From: Thermobaculum terrenum ATCC BAA-798
GTDB taxonomy: Bacteria; Chloroflexota; Chloroflexia; Thermobaculales; Thermobaculaceae
NCBI RefSeq assembly: GCF_000025005.1
Contig: NC_013525.1
Coordinates: forward strand, 817,501 to 881,500
Reading direction: 5' to 3'
DNA: 64,000 nucleotides
A program made the position numbers and the translations under genes. Below, piece by piece: positions 7,200-16,368 of this stretch. The notes under the pieces were generated by a model. The model had not been told where the DNA came from, searched no databases, and saw nothing but the letters and a program-made list of their open reading frames with translations. Position 1 is the stretch's first letter. Each line of letters starts with the position of its first letter.

Positions 7200-9629
7200 G
7201 TGAGGGTACCGGTAAGTTGGCTAAGAGAATATGTAGAATTTTCCTGTTCTATTGAGGAGCTAGCCCATACTCTGACCATTGCCGGTCTAGAAGTTGAGAA
7301 CATAGAACGTATAGGGCAAGAATGGGAGAATATATACGTTGGGTTGGTGCTACAGGTCGAGAAGCACCCCAATGCAGATAGGTTACAAGTAGCTCATATT
7401 GACTATGGTCATGGTCAGGTTAGTATAGTAACAGGTGCTCCAAATATAGCTCCTGGACAGAAGGTAGCCCTAGCGCTCGCAGGAGCTACGCTAGTAGACC
7501 CCTATTCAGATCAACACAAAACCTTCAAGCTAAAACCCTCTAAGATAAGGGGAATACTTTCCGAAGCCATGGCCTGCTCTGAGAAAGAGCTTGGCTTAGG
7601 GGAAGATCATACTGGTATCCTCGTGCTTGATCCGGAAGCTCCAGTGGGTGCCAAGCTACAGGATGTGCTTGGGGACCATATACTCGACATAGCTCTTACT
7701 CCTAATTTCTCTTACGCCAACTCAATAGTAGGTATAGCTCGCGAGGTCGCTGCCCTTACCGGTACGAAGGCGAAAGTCCCAGTTCCCAATGTAGAGTTGT
7801 CGGGGGATGTGGGCGTAGATGCCTGGGTTGAATCTGAAGATCTTGCTGCCAGGTACATGCTACAGAGGCTTGATAACATCAGGATAGGGCCCTCATCTGC
7901 GAAGATAAGGCGAAGGCTTCTGTTATGCGGGATGCGTCCCGTGAACAATGTGGTCGACATAACCAATTACGTCATGTTAGAGTTGGGACAGCCTTTACAT
8001 CCTTTTGACGCTGATAAGGTGAGAGGAAAAGTAGCTGTGAGAAGCTCTTACCCAGAAGAGCAGCTAGAAACAATCGATCACCAGCTGCGGACTGCTCCTC
8101 CTGATACTATCATGATCGCTGATGATGAGAAGCCAATAGCCTTCGCGGGCATAATGGGAGGGCTCAATACAGAGGTCACAGACGATACAAGGAACATACT
8201 CTTAGAATCAGCCACTTTCAATGCCCCACGTATAAGACGCGCGGCTAGACTTCTTGGCCTGCGCAGTGAAGCCTCCTCCCGTTTTGAGAAAGGTATGGAT
8301 CCAGAGCTTGCGGGTCTAGCCCTTGCAAGGGCTGTTGAGCTCCTGCAGCAGGAGTGTGGTGCCCAACCTAAGGGTGCTCCATTCGATTGGTATCCTAACC
8401 CTAAGAAACGCGCTTACATAGATTTTCCAGTTTACGAGGTAAAGCGATTACTTGGAATAGACATACCAAAGGATCAGGTAGAAAGGATACTTACCTCCCT
8501 TGAGTTTGAGGTACAAGAGGAAGGTGATTTGCTAAAGGTCCTACCTCCAAGCTATAGAAGCGATGTTTCCATACCAGCCGATATAGTTGAAGAGGTAGGG
8601 AGAATATGGGGTTATGAAGAACTTCCTTCGCAACTACCAGGAGGTACCATCCCATTCAACCTCACGGATAGGTTTTTCTGGATAGAGAAAAAGGCTCGTG
8701 AGTGGCTCGCAGCTGCTGGTTTGCAGGAAGTCATAAACTATGATCTTATATCGGCGCGTCTCATAAGCAAAATGGCAAGCCTCTATCATGAGGGTATGCA
8801 TCCACCTGTCTGGAGACCTCTTGATGAAGTTATCAAAGTTATCAATCCCACTTCTCCCGAAAGAGAGTACCTCCGACCATCCCTGATCCCAGGCTTGCTG
8901 CAAAACGTTAGCGATAATCTGAGGTTTGTCGACAAGGTTTGGATATACGAGTTAGATAGGGTATTTATAAAGGCTAACGGAGAGCGACCTCAAGAACCTA
9001 AGCGTCTTGCTATAGCAATGGCTGGCACTAGATGGCCCATATCTCCGCATCTGCCTCAGGCTAAGACAACTATTTTCGACCTAAAAGGAACGATACAGGC
9101 ATTTCTGCATTACCTAGGGATAGAGGTCGAAATGCTTCCCTCCCAACTTGGGCCAGACGCCGTTAACGTGTTGCAGGTATCTGTTGGTGGGAATGTTCTG
9201 GGTAACATATTCCAGGTAGATCCCACCTTACTTAGGGATTTGGATATTGATGAAGATGTTTTTGTGGCTGAGCTTGACTGGGAGCAGATCAAACAACACG
9301 CTAGACTAGATAGAAATTACGTACATGTATCTCGTTATCCGATCGTTAGACAGGACTTAGCAGTCTTAGTAAGTGCGAGTATACCGGCAGGAAATGTAAC
9401 CAGAGTTATATGGGAACAAGGGAGACCACTTCTAGTGCAGTGTGAGCTTGCCGAAGTGTATCAAGGTGATCAGATACCAGAGGGTACTAAGAGCCTGCTT
9501 TATAAACTTGCCTTCCAGGCTGAGGATAGAACTCTGACTGAAGAGGAAGCTACTAAGGTTAGACAGAAGATCGAAAACGCACTAAGATCCGAGGTGGATG
9601 CAAAGATACGTGGTGTTGACATAGAATAA
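7200..9629 (+). CDS. pheT: Phenylalanine-tRNA ligase beta subunit
   Basis: 809 residues, starting at GTG 7200 (MRVPVSWLREYV) with GAAGGGAG about eight bases upstream. Domain order is standard: an EMAP-type tRNA-binding domain (about 40-150, GLVLQVEKHPNADRLQVA), B3/B4 editing domain (about 205-370), B5, the catalytic-like core, and a C-terminal anticodon-binding ferredoxin-like domain (about 715-808, SRYPIVRQDLAVLV). The B3/B4 region hydrolyses misacylated Tyr-tRNA(Phe) in the family. Confidence 0.97.
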   Translation: MRVPVSWLREYVEFSCSIEELAHTLTIAGLEVENIERIGQEWENIYVGLVLQVEKHPNADRLQVAHIDYGHGQVSIVTGAPNIAPGQKVALALAGATLVDPYSDQHKTFKLKPSKIRGILSEAMACSEKELGLGEDHTGILVLDPEAPVGAKLQDVLGDHILDIALTPNFSYANSIVGIAREVAALTGTKAKVPVPNVELSGDVGVDAWVESEDLAARYMLQRLDNIRIGPSSAKIRRRLLLCGMRPVNNVVDITNYVMLELGQPLHPFDADKVRGKVAVRSSYPEEQLETIDHQLRTAPPDTIMIADDEKPIAFAGIMGGLNTEVTDDTRNILLESATFNAPRIRRAARLLGLRSEASSRFEKGMDPELAGLALARAVELLQQECGAQPKGAPFDWYPNPKKRAYIDFPVYEVKRLLGIDIPKDQVERILTSLEFEVQEEGDLLKVLPPSYRSDVSIPADIVEEVGRIWGYEELPSQLPGGTIPFNLTDRFFWIEKKAREWLAAAGLQEVINYDLISARLISKMASLYHEGMHPPVWRPLDEVIKVINPTSPEREYLRPSLIPGLLQNVSDNLRFVDKVWIYELDRVFIKANGERPQEPKRLAIAMAGTRWPISPHLPQAKTTIFDLKGTIQAFLHYLGIEVEMLPSQLGPDAVNVLQVSVGGNVLGNIFQVDPTLLRDLDIDEDVFVAELDWEQIKQHARLDRNYVHVSRYPIVRQDLAVLVSASIPAGNVTRVIWEQGRPLLVQCELAEVYQGDQIPEGTKSLLYKLAFQAEDRTLTEEEATKVRQKIENALRSEVDAKIRGVDIE

Positions 9630-9636
9630 AAGTACT

Positions 9637-10662
9637 ATGAGTCTTAGATCAACTAGGGATAAGAGCCTGACAGAGCAACCTCTAAGGTTGCATATGAACG
9701 AAAACCCCTATGGTTGCTCGCTGCTGGTGTATGAATCCCTAGCAATGAGTGAGCAACTTACTAGGGTGCAAGGCTCTGATCCCAATCACTTAGTGGCAGC
9801 CATTGGTAGATATGCTCAGCGCTCGCCGGACGAGATATATGTGGCAGATACCTTGAATGAGCTCCTGTTTAGGATATTCTTTATTCTAGGTCAGCATAAC
9901 AAGGATTTGTTCATCGCCAACCCCGTATCTGAGCCTATACGCCGGATTGCCGATCTCTTGGGTCTGGAGTTGATTACTTTCAGAACACGAGTTAGTTCTG
10001 GACAGTTTGCGTTTGATTCGGAGAAACTTCTAGATCTGGGCGCGAAGGTGGTTTATATCCAGTCTCCCCATGACATCACAGGTGCGGTTGCAGCCTATAA
10101 GAATGTGGTAGAGATTCTAAACGCTGGCGTACTTGTAATCGTCGATGAAATCTACTCTGAATTCACGGAGCGTCCAATAGGGTTACTTGGAAAAGAGTTT
10201 CCTAATCTTATATCTATAAGAAGCTTTGCTCCTTGGGCGGGACTTTGGGGTATACCTGTCAGTTATGCTTTGATGTCGACAGATCTAAGAGAGAGGCTAA
10301 ATGCTATTTGGCCTATTAGGCATCTTACTGCTGCCTCGCGTATAGCAGCTGGGGCTTCCTTGGATGACGTCCAGAATCTGATGGCCAGGGTTAGAAGGAT
10401 AAGAGTGGAGAGAGGTAGGCTATACAGGCAGCTTCGTAAGCTTAACTTTGTGGAGCCTCTTCTATCACAAGGACCGTTTGTCACCTGCAAGGTTACTCGA
10501 GGCACAGCTGCTAAGGTCTGTGATCTCCTCAAAAGAGAGGGCATACTGATCTATGACTGTGCTAATAGTGGGTTGCCCGGCTATATAAGAGTATCCGTAG
10601 GAACTCCAGAAAACACTGATCAACTCATAGCTACCATGTGTCGTATATCCGTCGAAATATAA
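9637..10662 (+). CDS. HisC-like aminotransferase-fold protein lacking the PLP lysine (probable pseudoenzyme)
   Basis: 341 residues with the fold-type I aminotransferase layout of histidinol-phosphate aminotransferases: MNENPYG (20-26), VDEIYSEF (169-176) and a C-terminal YIRVSVGTPENT with the substrate carboxylate Arg. The catalytic block that normally reads FSKxxGLAGLRxGY is here FAPWAGLWGIPVSY (197-210). The PLP-binding Lys is therefore Pro199 and the phosphate-binding Arg is Pro207. The upstream GNGSDE-type motif is also changed (ADTLNEL, 70-76). Transaminase chemistry is unlikely. The gene sits eight bases after pheT with no obvious binding site, so it may be coupled to it. A ligand-binding or regulatory role is only a guess. 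Confidence 0.8.
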   Translation: MSLRSTRDKSLTEQPLRLHMNENPYGCSLLVYESLAMSEQLTRVQGSDPNHLVAAIGRYAQRSPDEIYVADTLNELLFRIFFILGQHNKDLFIANPVSEPIRRIADLLGLELITFRTRVSSGQFAFDSEKLLDLGAKVVYIQSPHDITGAVAAYKNVVEILNAGVLVIVDEIYSEFTERPIGLLGKEFPNLISIRSFAPWAGLWGIPVSYALMSTDLRERLNAIWPIRHLTAASRIAAGASLDDVQNLMARVRRIRVERGRLYRQLRKLNFVEPLLSQGPFVTCKVTRGTAAKVCDLLKREGILIYDCANSGLPGYIRVSVGTPENTDQLIATMCRISVEI

Positions 10663-10667
10663 GCCTG

Positions 10668-11405
10668 CTATTCAGGCAAGTCTAAGGAACTTAGCACTTT
10701 GCTCTGGCTTTCCATTAGCTCTGCTATCCCCTTGTCAGCTAGAGAGAGCATAGCATCCAGTTCTTCCCTGCTGAATGATACCCTTTCTGCGGTAGCCTGG
10801 ATCTCTATGTAATCTCCGAGATGGTTCTTAACTACGTTGAGATCCGTATCAGCTGTCGAATCTTCTGCATAGTTCAGGTCAAGCATTGGGGTACCATTCA
10901 CTATACCAACGCTTACAGCTGCCACAGGACTTACTAGATCTCTATATGTGTCTGGGAAGATCTTCCTGAGGGCTAGTACTGTGGCTACGTAGCCTCCTGT
11001 TATAGAGGCTGTCCTTGTGCCCCCGTCTGCTTGTAGAACATCGCAGTCTACTATTATTGTGATCTCACCTATCTGGTCCAGCTTGACAGCCGCTCTCAAG
11101 GACCTGCCTATAAGGCGTTGTATTTCTTGTGTTCTCCCTTGTAACCTACCAGTGTGTGATTCCCTAGGTGTCCTTGTCTGTGTGGACGCTGGTAGCATCG
11201 AGTACTCAGCAGTTAGCCAACCCTGTCCTGTTCCCTCTAGGAACTTTGGAACGCCTTCCTGAATGGAGGCTGCGCATAGAACCTTAGTAACCCCACATTG
11301 GATGATTGCAGATCCTGGAGGGAAAGCTAACGGATATATCTCTATGCTATGAGGTCTGAGCTCGTTAGGTTTTCTGCCATCGACTCTTATTACATCTTGC
11401 AGCAT
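10668..11405 (-). CDS. rph: Ribonuclease PH
   Basis: 245 residues. RNase PH is a phosphate-dependent 3'-5' exoribonuclease that trims tRNA 3' ends. Motifs: VDGRKPNELRP at the start, TRTPRESHTGRLQGRTQEI with the phosphate-binding Arg, IGRSLRAAV, and the metal/active-site segment DCDVLQADGGTRTASITGG. Length and order are standard. The gene is convergent with the aminotransferase-like gene, with five bases between the stops and no terminator visible there. It is the last gene of uvrC-tsaC-rph. Confidence 0.95.
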   Translation of the reverse strand: MLQDVIRVDGRKPNELRPHSIEIYPLAFPPGSAIIQCGVTKVLCAASIQEGVPKFLEGTGQGWLTAEYSMLPASTQTRTPRESHTGRLQGRTQEIQRLIGRSLRAAVKLDQIGEITIIVDCDVLQADGGTRTASITGGYVATVLALRKIFPDTYRDLVSPVAAVSVGIVNGTPMLDLNYAEDSTADTDLNVVKNHLGDYIEIQATAERVSFSREELDAMLSLADKGIAELMESQSKVLSSLDLPE

Positions 11406-11426
11406 ACTTTCCCTTTCTACTAATTC

Positions 11427-12044
11427 CTATTTCTCAAGTATTGCTCTTATCTGCTCAGCCAGCGCGCCCTTACGTACAATCAAGGGTTTTTCCTTACTCA
11501 AGTCGACTACTGTACTTGGCTTGCCGATCCTACATGGTCCACCATCCAAGATAATAGCCACTCTGTCCCCCAGGTCGTGCTCAACATCGTCAGCCGTTAG
11601 AGGATTACGCTCTCCCGAGATGTTGGCGCTCGTTACAGCCATCGCCCCGCCACACTGACGGATGATCTCCCTAGCAGGCTCATAATCGGGGATTCTGAAG
11701 CCAACAGTACCATCTTTCGATCCCACTGCTTCGGCTACGTCTTCCCTGGCTCTAACCACCAGGGTTAGAGCTCCTGGCCAGAATGTACGCGCTAGTTCCA
11801 TAGCGATGGCATCTATGTCTTTTGCATATTTCTCAAGATATGAGTCATCTGAAAGCAGTATTGGTATAGGCTTATCTAGAGGTCTCTCCTTAGCTCTGTA
11901 AATTTTCGATACCGCCTGTGGATCGACTATCGACCCCACACCATACACTGTATCCGTAGGGAAGGCTATAAGTTCTCCCTTCAAAGCGAAATCTATGGCT
12001 TGCCTAACGGCTTCTTTGTCTTCTATAGGTTTACGTATAGCCAA
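11427..12044 (-). CDS. L-threonylcarbamoyladenylate synthase (Sua5/YciO/YrdC family)
   Basis: 205 residues, a single YrdC domain without the extra Sua5 C-terminal domain. Conserved segments: AFPTDTVYGVG near residue 35, IYRAKERPLDKPIPIL, WPGALTLVVRA, VGFRIPDYEP, and TSANISGE with SANxSG. The enzyme uses Thr, bicarbonate and ATP to make the precursor of the tRNA t6A37 modification. It follows uvrC with a one-base gap and shares its operon. Confidence 0.93.
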   Translation of the reverse strand: MAIRKPIEDKEAVRQAIDFALKGELIAFPTDTVYGVGSIVDPQAVSKIYRAKERPLDKPIPILLSDDSYLEKYAKDIDAIAMELARTFWPGALTLVVRAREDVAEAVGSKDGTVGFRIPDYEPAREIIRQCGGAMAVTSANISGERNPLTADDVEHDLGDRVAIILDGGPCRIGKPSTVVDLSKEKPLIVRKGALAEQIRAILEK

Positions 12045-12045
12045 T

Positions 12046-13887
12046 CTATAGAGCCTCCTTTAGCCTTATTACCGTTGCTCGATCTATTCCTTTGACTGCG
12101 GCCATTATCTCATCAATACTGGCTTCTCTGATCTTTGATACGCTACCGAAAGCCTGTATCAACGCCTTCTTGCGCTTCGGCCCTATACCTGGAACCTGGT
12201 CTAGAATGCTACCTACAGACTTCTTAGTGTGCAGTGACCTATGATAGCCAAGGGCAAATCTATGCGCTTCGTCCCTTATTCGCTGTAGAAGGTACAGGGC
12301 TTCCGAATCTCTGGGCAACATTATAGAGTCTGATCTACCAGGTTTGAACAGCTCTTCTTGCTGTTTCGCAAGCCCGAAGACTGGTATATTGCCGAGGCCA
12401 AAGCTCTGGAGGACTTCTACTGCTACTCCAAGTTGTCCCTTACCACCGTCGATAATTATGAGATCTGGAAGCTTACCCCAACTAGTTTCCCTGTACTCAT
12501 TAGAGGTAGCTCGCTTAAATCTCCTAGTAAGCACCTCTCTCATCATCTCGAAGTCGTTTGGACCTTCAACTCCCTTGATGCGAAATCGACGATACTGGTT
12601 GCGTGCCGGGGCACCATCTTCGAATACTACCATGCTACCTACGGCATCGGCTCCCTGCACGTTAGATATATCGTAGCACTCTATCCTGCTAGGCTTGATA
12701 GGTAACTGGAGCTCTTTCTGCAGCTCCAACATGGCGCCAGTTCTTTTCTGCTCCTCGCTTAGCCACTTGAAGCGCTTTCTTTCAAGTCCTTCCTTGGCAT
12801 TTTGAGCAGCCATGTTCACTAGCTCTAACTTCTCTCCCTCGGTAGGTACTTCGAGGATGATCTCTCTCTTGTGGTACTCTTGTAGTGCTGATTGTATAAG
12901 CTCTATCTCGTCTGGTGGGTATTGCAACACTATACGACCAGGTATGTTATACGTACCTATATAAAACTGCTCCAGAGCTATTTGTATTATCTGGCCTGGT
13001 GATTGGTCTTCTATAAGCTCAACAACTGAGTGGTCATGTCCCACCAACCTGCCATCACGGATAAATAGTCTTTCTATGCCAGCCTCACCCCCATCGAGCG
13101 CTATGCTTATTATGTCCATATCTTCGTTGGTTGGTAGGACTACCTTCTGTCTCTGCCTTATATCCTCTATGGCCTTGATCTGGTTACGATATAGCGCTGC
13201 CTTCTCAAATTCCAAGTTTTCGGCAGCTTCTTCCATCTTCCTTCTGAGCTTCTCTGTAAGTTCGTCGTGCTTGCCTTCAAGGAACAAGATTACCTGTTCC
13301 GTGGCTGCCCTGTACTCTTGAGGATCGGCTCTACCCGCACAGGCTCCCAAGCATCTGTGCAGGTAGTATGGTAGACAAGGACGTGACTGCTTACCATCGA
13401 TGGGTTCGTTCTCTTTATGGCAAAGCATGAAGTGTTGGTGAATCAGCTTAATGGCTTCGGCAGCCGATCCCAAAGCAGTGTATGGACCATAGTACTTGCT
13501 GCCATCATTGATGATCTGCCTGCATTTGAGCACCCTTGGAAATTCTTCCTGGACAGTGACCTTGATATATGGTAAACGCTTGTCGTCCTTAAACATGGAG
13601 TTGTACTTGGGCATGTGGTGCTTGATCAAGGTCACTTCTAGGGTGAGAGCTTCGTGTTCAGAGTCGGTTACTATGTAATCTATATCATGTATCTGTGGGA
13701 CCATCTCCCTGATCTTCTCTGGGAGATGCTTAGAGCTAAAGTAACTCCGCACCCGGTTACGAAGCACTTTGGCCTTGCCGACGTATATCACTTTGCCATG
13801 CTTATCTTTCATGAGATATACGCCAGGCTTTTCGGGGATAGCTTGTAGTCTTGTTATTATTTCCTCTTTACCGAGATTATTGGACAT
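12046..13887 (-). CDS. uvrC: Excinuclease ABC subunit C
   Basis: 613 residues. UvrC makes both incisions in nucleotide excision repair after damage recognition by UvrAB. Visible domains: GIY-YIG nuclease (PGVYLMKDKHGKVIYVGKAK), a cysteine cluster near residue 150, a UVR UvrB-binding motif (about 190-230), the RNase H-like 3' nuclease (CYDISNVQGADAVGSMVVF) and C-terminal HhH repeats (VPGIGPKRKKALIQAFGS). ATG 13887 is preferred over GTG 13917, because the latter would lie within the likely -10 element. No good ribosome binding site precedes 13887. Confidence 0.95.
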   Translation of the reverse strand: MSNNLGKEEIITRLQAIPEKPGVYLMKDKHGKVIYVGKAKVLRNRVRSYFSSKHLPEKIREMVPQIHDIDYIVTDSEHEALTLEVTLIKHHMPKYNSMFKDDKRLPYIKVTVQEEFPRVLKCRQIINDGSKYYGPYTALGSAAEAIKLIHQHFMLCHKENEPIDGKQSRPCLPYYLHRCLGACAGRADPQEYRAATEQVILFLEGKHDELTEKLRRKMEEAAENLEFEKAALYRNQIKAIEDIRQRQKVVLPTNEDMDIISIALDGGEAGIERLFIRDGRLVGHDHSVVELIEDQSPGQIIQIALEQFYIGTYNIPGRIVLQYPPDEIELIQSALQEYHKREIILEVPTEGEKLELVNMAAQNAKEGLERKRFKWLSEEQKRTGAMLELQKELQLPIKPSRIECYDISNVQGADAVGSMVVFEDGAPARNQYRRFRIKGVEGPNDFEMMREVLTRRFKRATSNEYRETSWGKLPDLIIIDGGKGQLGVAVEVLQSFGLGNIPVFGLAKQQEELFKPGRSDSIMLPRDSEALYLLQRIRDEAHRFALGYHRSLHTKKSVGSILDQVPGIGPKRKKALIQAFGSVSKIREASIDEIMAAVKGIDRATVIRLKEAL

Positions 13888-13907
13888 ATAAGGCAAACAC
13901 CCATAAG

Positions 13908-13916
13908 ATTCTATCA
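13908..13916 (-). promoter_or_regulatory. Extended -10 promoter of uvrC operon
   Basis: On the minus strand TGATAGAAT (13916-13908) is an extended -10 element (TGn plus TAGAAT). The start would fall near 13901, giving a leader of only about 14 bases before ATG 13887, which matches the lack of a ribosome binding site. Confidence 0.45.
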
Positions 13917-13949
13917 CAACAAGGAAAGAGCTCAGGGAATAGGACCTTA

Positions 13950-13955
13950 TATAAT
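13950..13955 (+). promoter_or_regulatory. -10 element of ftsY-ffh
   Basis: TATAAT lies 28 bases before the ftsY start, with a GGAGGTG (13970-13976) in the predicted leader. No clear -35 hexamer is seen at 16-18 bases. The site diverges from the uvrC promoter in the same 96-base gap. Confidence 0.4.
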
Positions 13956-13983
13956 TATGTTGTGTCTTTGGAGGTGTGTATAG

Positions 13984-14928
13984 GTGGTTTTTAGGTTCCT
14001 AAAGCGCAGGCAAGATCCACAAGAGAGAGAAGAGAAGATCGAATCGGGATTGGAGAAATCCCGAAGGGGTATCTTTAGTCAGGTAGCTGCTCTTTTTGAT
14101 CGTGAAGAGATAACGGATTCGACTTGGGAAGAACTTGAAGAGCTTTTGATAGCAGCTGATGTTGGAGTGGAGACTACTTTGATGTTGCTTGATGTACTTC
14201 AAGATAGGGTTGAAGCAGAACGTATACGTAGGCCCTCCGAACTGAGAAAGGCTCTTAAGGAAGAGTTGCAGGCAATATTAGACTCTGCTCCCAATCAGCC
14301 AGTTGAAGTTAACGATGGCGAGCTGCTCGTCATGCTCATTGTTGGGGTCAACGGAGTAGGGAAGACCACTACTGTTGCTAAGCTCGCTCACAAGTTCGCT
14401 TCTGAAGGCGCAAAGGTTGTAGTGGGAGCAGCTGATACCTTTAGAGCTGCTGCTATAGATCAGTTGCAAATATGGGGCGAAAGAGCTGGGGTTCCTGTTA
14501 TCGCTGGCGCTCCAAACTCGGATCCTGCAGCTGTAGTTCATGATGCTTTAGCGGCTGCAAGATCTAGGAGTGCCGATGTACTGATAGTAGATACCGCTGG
14601 GAGGCTACATACTAAATATAACTTGATGGAGGAGCTCAAGAAGATACAGCGTGTAATAGACAGGAACGGTAGCCCTGCTCAGGAGAACCTGTTGGTTCTA
14701 GATGCTACCACTGGGCAAAATGGACTTGTTCAGGCGAGGAAATTTGCCCAAGCGGTACATTTGGATGGTGTCGTGCTTGCTAAGATGGATGGCACTGCCA
14801 AAGGTGGTATAGCCTTCGCTATCGTCAACGAGATGAAAATTCCTATTAGGTATCTTACTACTGGTGAGAAACTGGGGGATATAGCGGAATTTGATTCTAA
14901 AGATTTCGTAAATGCCTTGTTAGGCTAA
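13984..14928 (+). CDS. ftsY: Signal recognition particle receptor FtsY
   Basis: 314 residues with a short N-terminal region and a complete NG domain. GTPase motifs: G1 GVNGVGKTTTVAKLA, the FtsY-type DTFRAAAIDQLQ, G3 DTAGRLHTKYNLM, G4 AKMDGTAKGG. FtsY docks the SRP-ribosome complex at the membrane together with Ffh. GTG 13984 follows GGAGG at good spacing. It is 15 bases upstream of ffh, so both SRP GTPases are in one operon. Confidence 0.96.
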   Translation: MVFRFLKRRQDPQEREEKIESGLEKSRRGIFSQVAALFDREEITDSTWEELEELLIAADVGVETTLMLLDVLQDRVEAERIRRPSELRKALKEELQAILDSAPNQPVEVNDGELLVMLIVGVNGVGKTTTVAKLAHKFASEGAKVVVGAADTFRAAAIDQLQIWGERAGVPVIAGAPNSDPAAVVHDALAAARSRSADVLIVDTAGRLHTKYNLMEELKKIQRVIDRNGSPAQENLLVLDATTGQNGLVQARKFAQAVHLDGVVLAKMDGTAKGGIAFAIVNEMKIPIRYLTTGEKLGDIAEFDSKDFVNALLG

Positions 14929-14943
14929 GGGGAGTGCTCGAGT

Positions 14944-16269
14944 ATGTTTGAAAACCTTACCGATAGACTACAGGGTGCCTTTGATAAATTGACATCTAAG
15001 GGGAAGTTGCAGGAGAGTGATGTCGATCTCGCACTTCGAGAGGTACGCATCGCTCTCATGGAGGCGGATGTCAATCTGAAGGTCGCTAAGCAGTTCATAA
15101 ATCAGATTAAGGAGAAGATCAGCGAGCAGCGTGCTCTGGAGAGCTTGACTCCTGCTCAACAAATAATCCAGGTAGTGCATCAAGAGCTCGTGAGTTTGTT
15201 GGGCAGTGACCAGTGCAAGCTGGAAACTGCCTCCACTCCCCCAACGATATACATGCTAGTTGGTCTACAAGGTAGTGGTAAGACTACCACGGCTGCAAAG
15301 CTCGCATTGTATCTTCGCAAGCAGGGTGCTCGCCCATTACTGGTTGCGGCCGATATCTACAGGCCAGCAGCCATAAAACAGCTTCAAACACTTGGTGGCT
15401 CTCTAAACATACCGGTGTATTCGGAGGGTACATCTGTACCTCCCGAAAATATCGCAACAAACGCAATCGACTTTGCTAAGCAGTCTTCTCTGACGCATGT
15501 GATTCTGGACACTGCCGGGCGTCTACATATAGACGAAGCCATGATGGCCGAGCTTGTTCGCGTACGAGATAAGGTCTCACCAACGGAGATCTTGTTGGTG
15601 GTAGATGCTATGACCGGCCAAGAGGCCGTAAAGGTCGCTGAGCAGTTTCATAACACCTTGGGCGTTACTGGCGTCATTATGACTAAGCTAGATGGTGATG
15701 CACGCGGTGGTGCTGCCCTATCGATAAGGGCAGTTACAGGGGTGCCTATTAAGATGATAGGCACTGGTGAGCGCCCGGATGCTTTCGAGCCGTTGATCCC
15801 TGATAGATTGGCCTCAAGGATATTAGGTCTTGGCGATATGCTCACACTAATTGAGCGCGCTCAGGCAGAGTTTGACGAAAGAAAGGCCAAAGAGCTTGAG
15901 CGGAAGATGCGAACTGCTACCTTTACTTTGGAAGACTTCTATGAGCAGCTCCAGACAATGAAAAGGATGGGGCCGCTATCTCAACTTCTAGAGATGCTCC
16001 CTGGAGTTGGTTCCGCTATACGCCGTCAGGATCTTCAGATAGATGATAGGGAGCTTAAAAAGGTAGAGGCTATAATCCTAAGTATGACTCCCGAAGAAAG
16101 GCAGCATCCGGAGATAATCAAGGGTAGTAGAAGACGCAGAATTGCTGCTGGCAGTGGAACAACAGTAGCCGATGTCAATGCCTTGCTAAACCAATTCAAC
16201 CAAATGCAGAAGATGATGAAGCAGATTACATCAGGCAGAATTCCTAAACTGCCTGGTCTATTTGGTTAG
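14944..16269 (+). CDS. ffh: Signal recognition particle protein Ffh
   Basis: 441 residues: N domain, G domain (GLQGSGKTTTAAKLA; DTAGRLHIDEAMM; TKLDGDARGGAALS) and C-terminal M domain (MKRMGPLSQLLEMLPG, then the RRRRIAAGSG RNA-binding helix and a Met-rich tail). It binds 4.5S RNA and signal sequences on the ribosome. No SRP RNA gene lies in the window. Confidence 0.97.
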   Translation: MFENLTDRLQGAFDKLTSKGKLQESDVDLALREVRIALMEADVNLKVAKQFINQIKEKISEQRALESLTPAQQIIQVVHQELVSLLGSDQCKLETASTPPTIYMLVGLQGSGKTTTAAKLALYLRKQGARPLLVAADIYRPAAIKQLQTLGGSLNIPVYSEGTSVPPENIATNAIDFAKQSSLTHVILDTAGRLHIDEAMMAELVRVRDKVSPTEILLVVDAMTGQEAVKVAEQFHNTLGVTGVIMTKLDGDARGGAALSIRAVTGVPIKMIGTGERPDAFEPLIPDRLASRILGLGDMLTLIERAQAEFDERKAKELERKMRTATFTLEDFYEQLQTMKRMGPLSQLLEMLPGVGSAIRRQDLQIDDRELKKVEAIILSMTPEERQHPEIIKGSRRRRIAAGSGTTVADVNALLNQFNQMQKMMKQITSGRIPKLPGLFG

Positions 16270-16277
16270 TCTATAGG

Positions 16278-16305
16278 TTGGCAAATGTGATCTAGTTGGT
16301 ATAAT
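16278..16305 (+). promoter_or_regulatory. Strong promoter of rpsF-ssb-rpsR
   Basis: TTGGCA (16278-16283) is followed after 16 bases by TATAAT (16300-16305). TG at 16297-16298 adds an extended -10 element. This is the best promoter match among the ribosomal genes here. Confidence 0.72.
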
Positions 16306-16321
16306 TTTGTGTTAACCTTTC

Positions 16322-16346
16322 TGCCCGGCATTGAAAAAGCCCGGCA
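16322..16346 (+). promoter_or_regulatory. Leader hairpin before rpsF, possible S6:S18 site
   Basis: The rpsF leader can fold TGCC-C-GGC against GCC-C-GGCA around a 9-base A-rich loop, leaving one symmetric C/C mismatch. There is no U-run after it, so it is not a terminator. The S6:S18 complex is known to bind a CCG-containing hairpin in rpsF leaders of many bacteria. Identity with that motif is inference. Confidence 0.35.
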
Positions 16347-16368
16347 AACCCATAGGAAGGAGATTTGC

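Noticed and set aside
16322-16346. Hairpin before rpsF as a terminator of ffh
   Set aside because: No U-run follows and it lies downstream of the rpsF promoter, so it is in the rpsF leader.
16309-16368. In-frame N-terminal extension of rpsF
   Set aside because: It would be encoded by the promoter-proximal leader and hairpin; the AAGGAG before ATG 16369 and family length decide the start.
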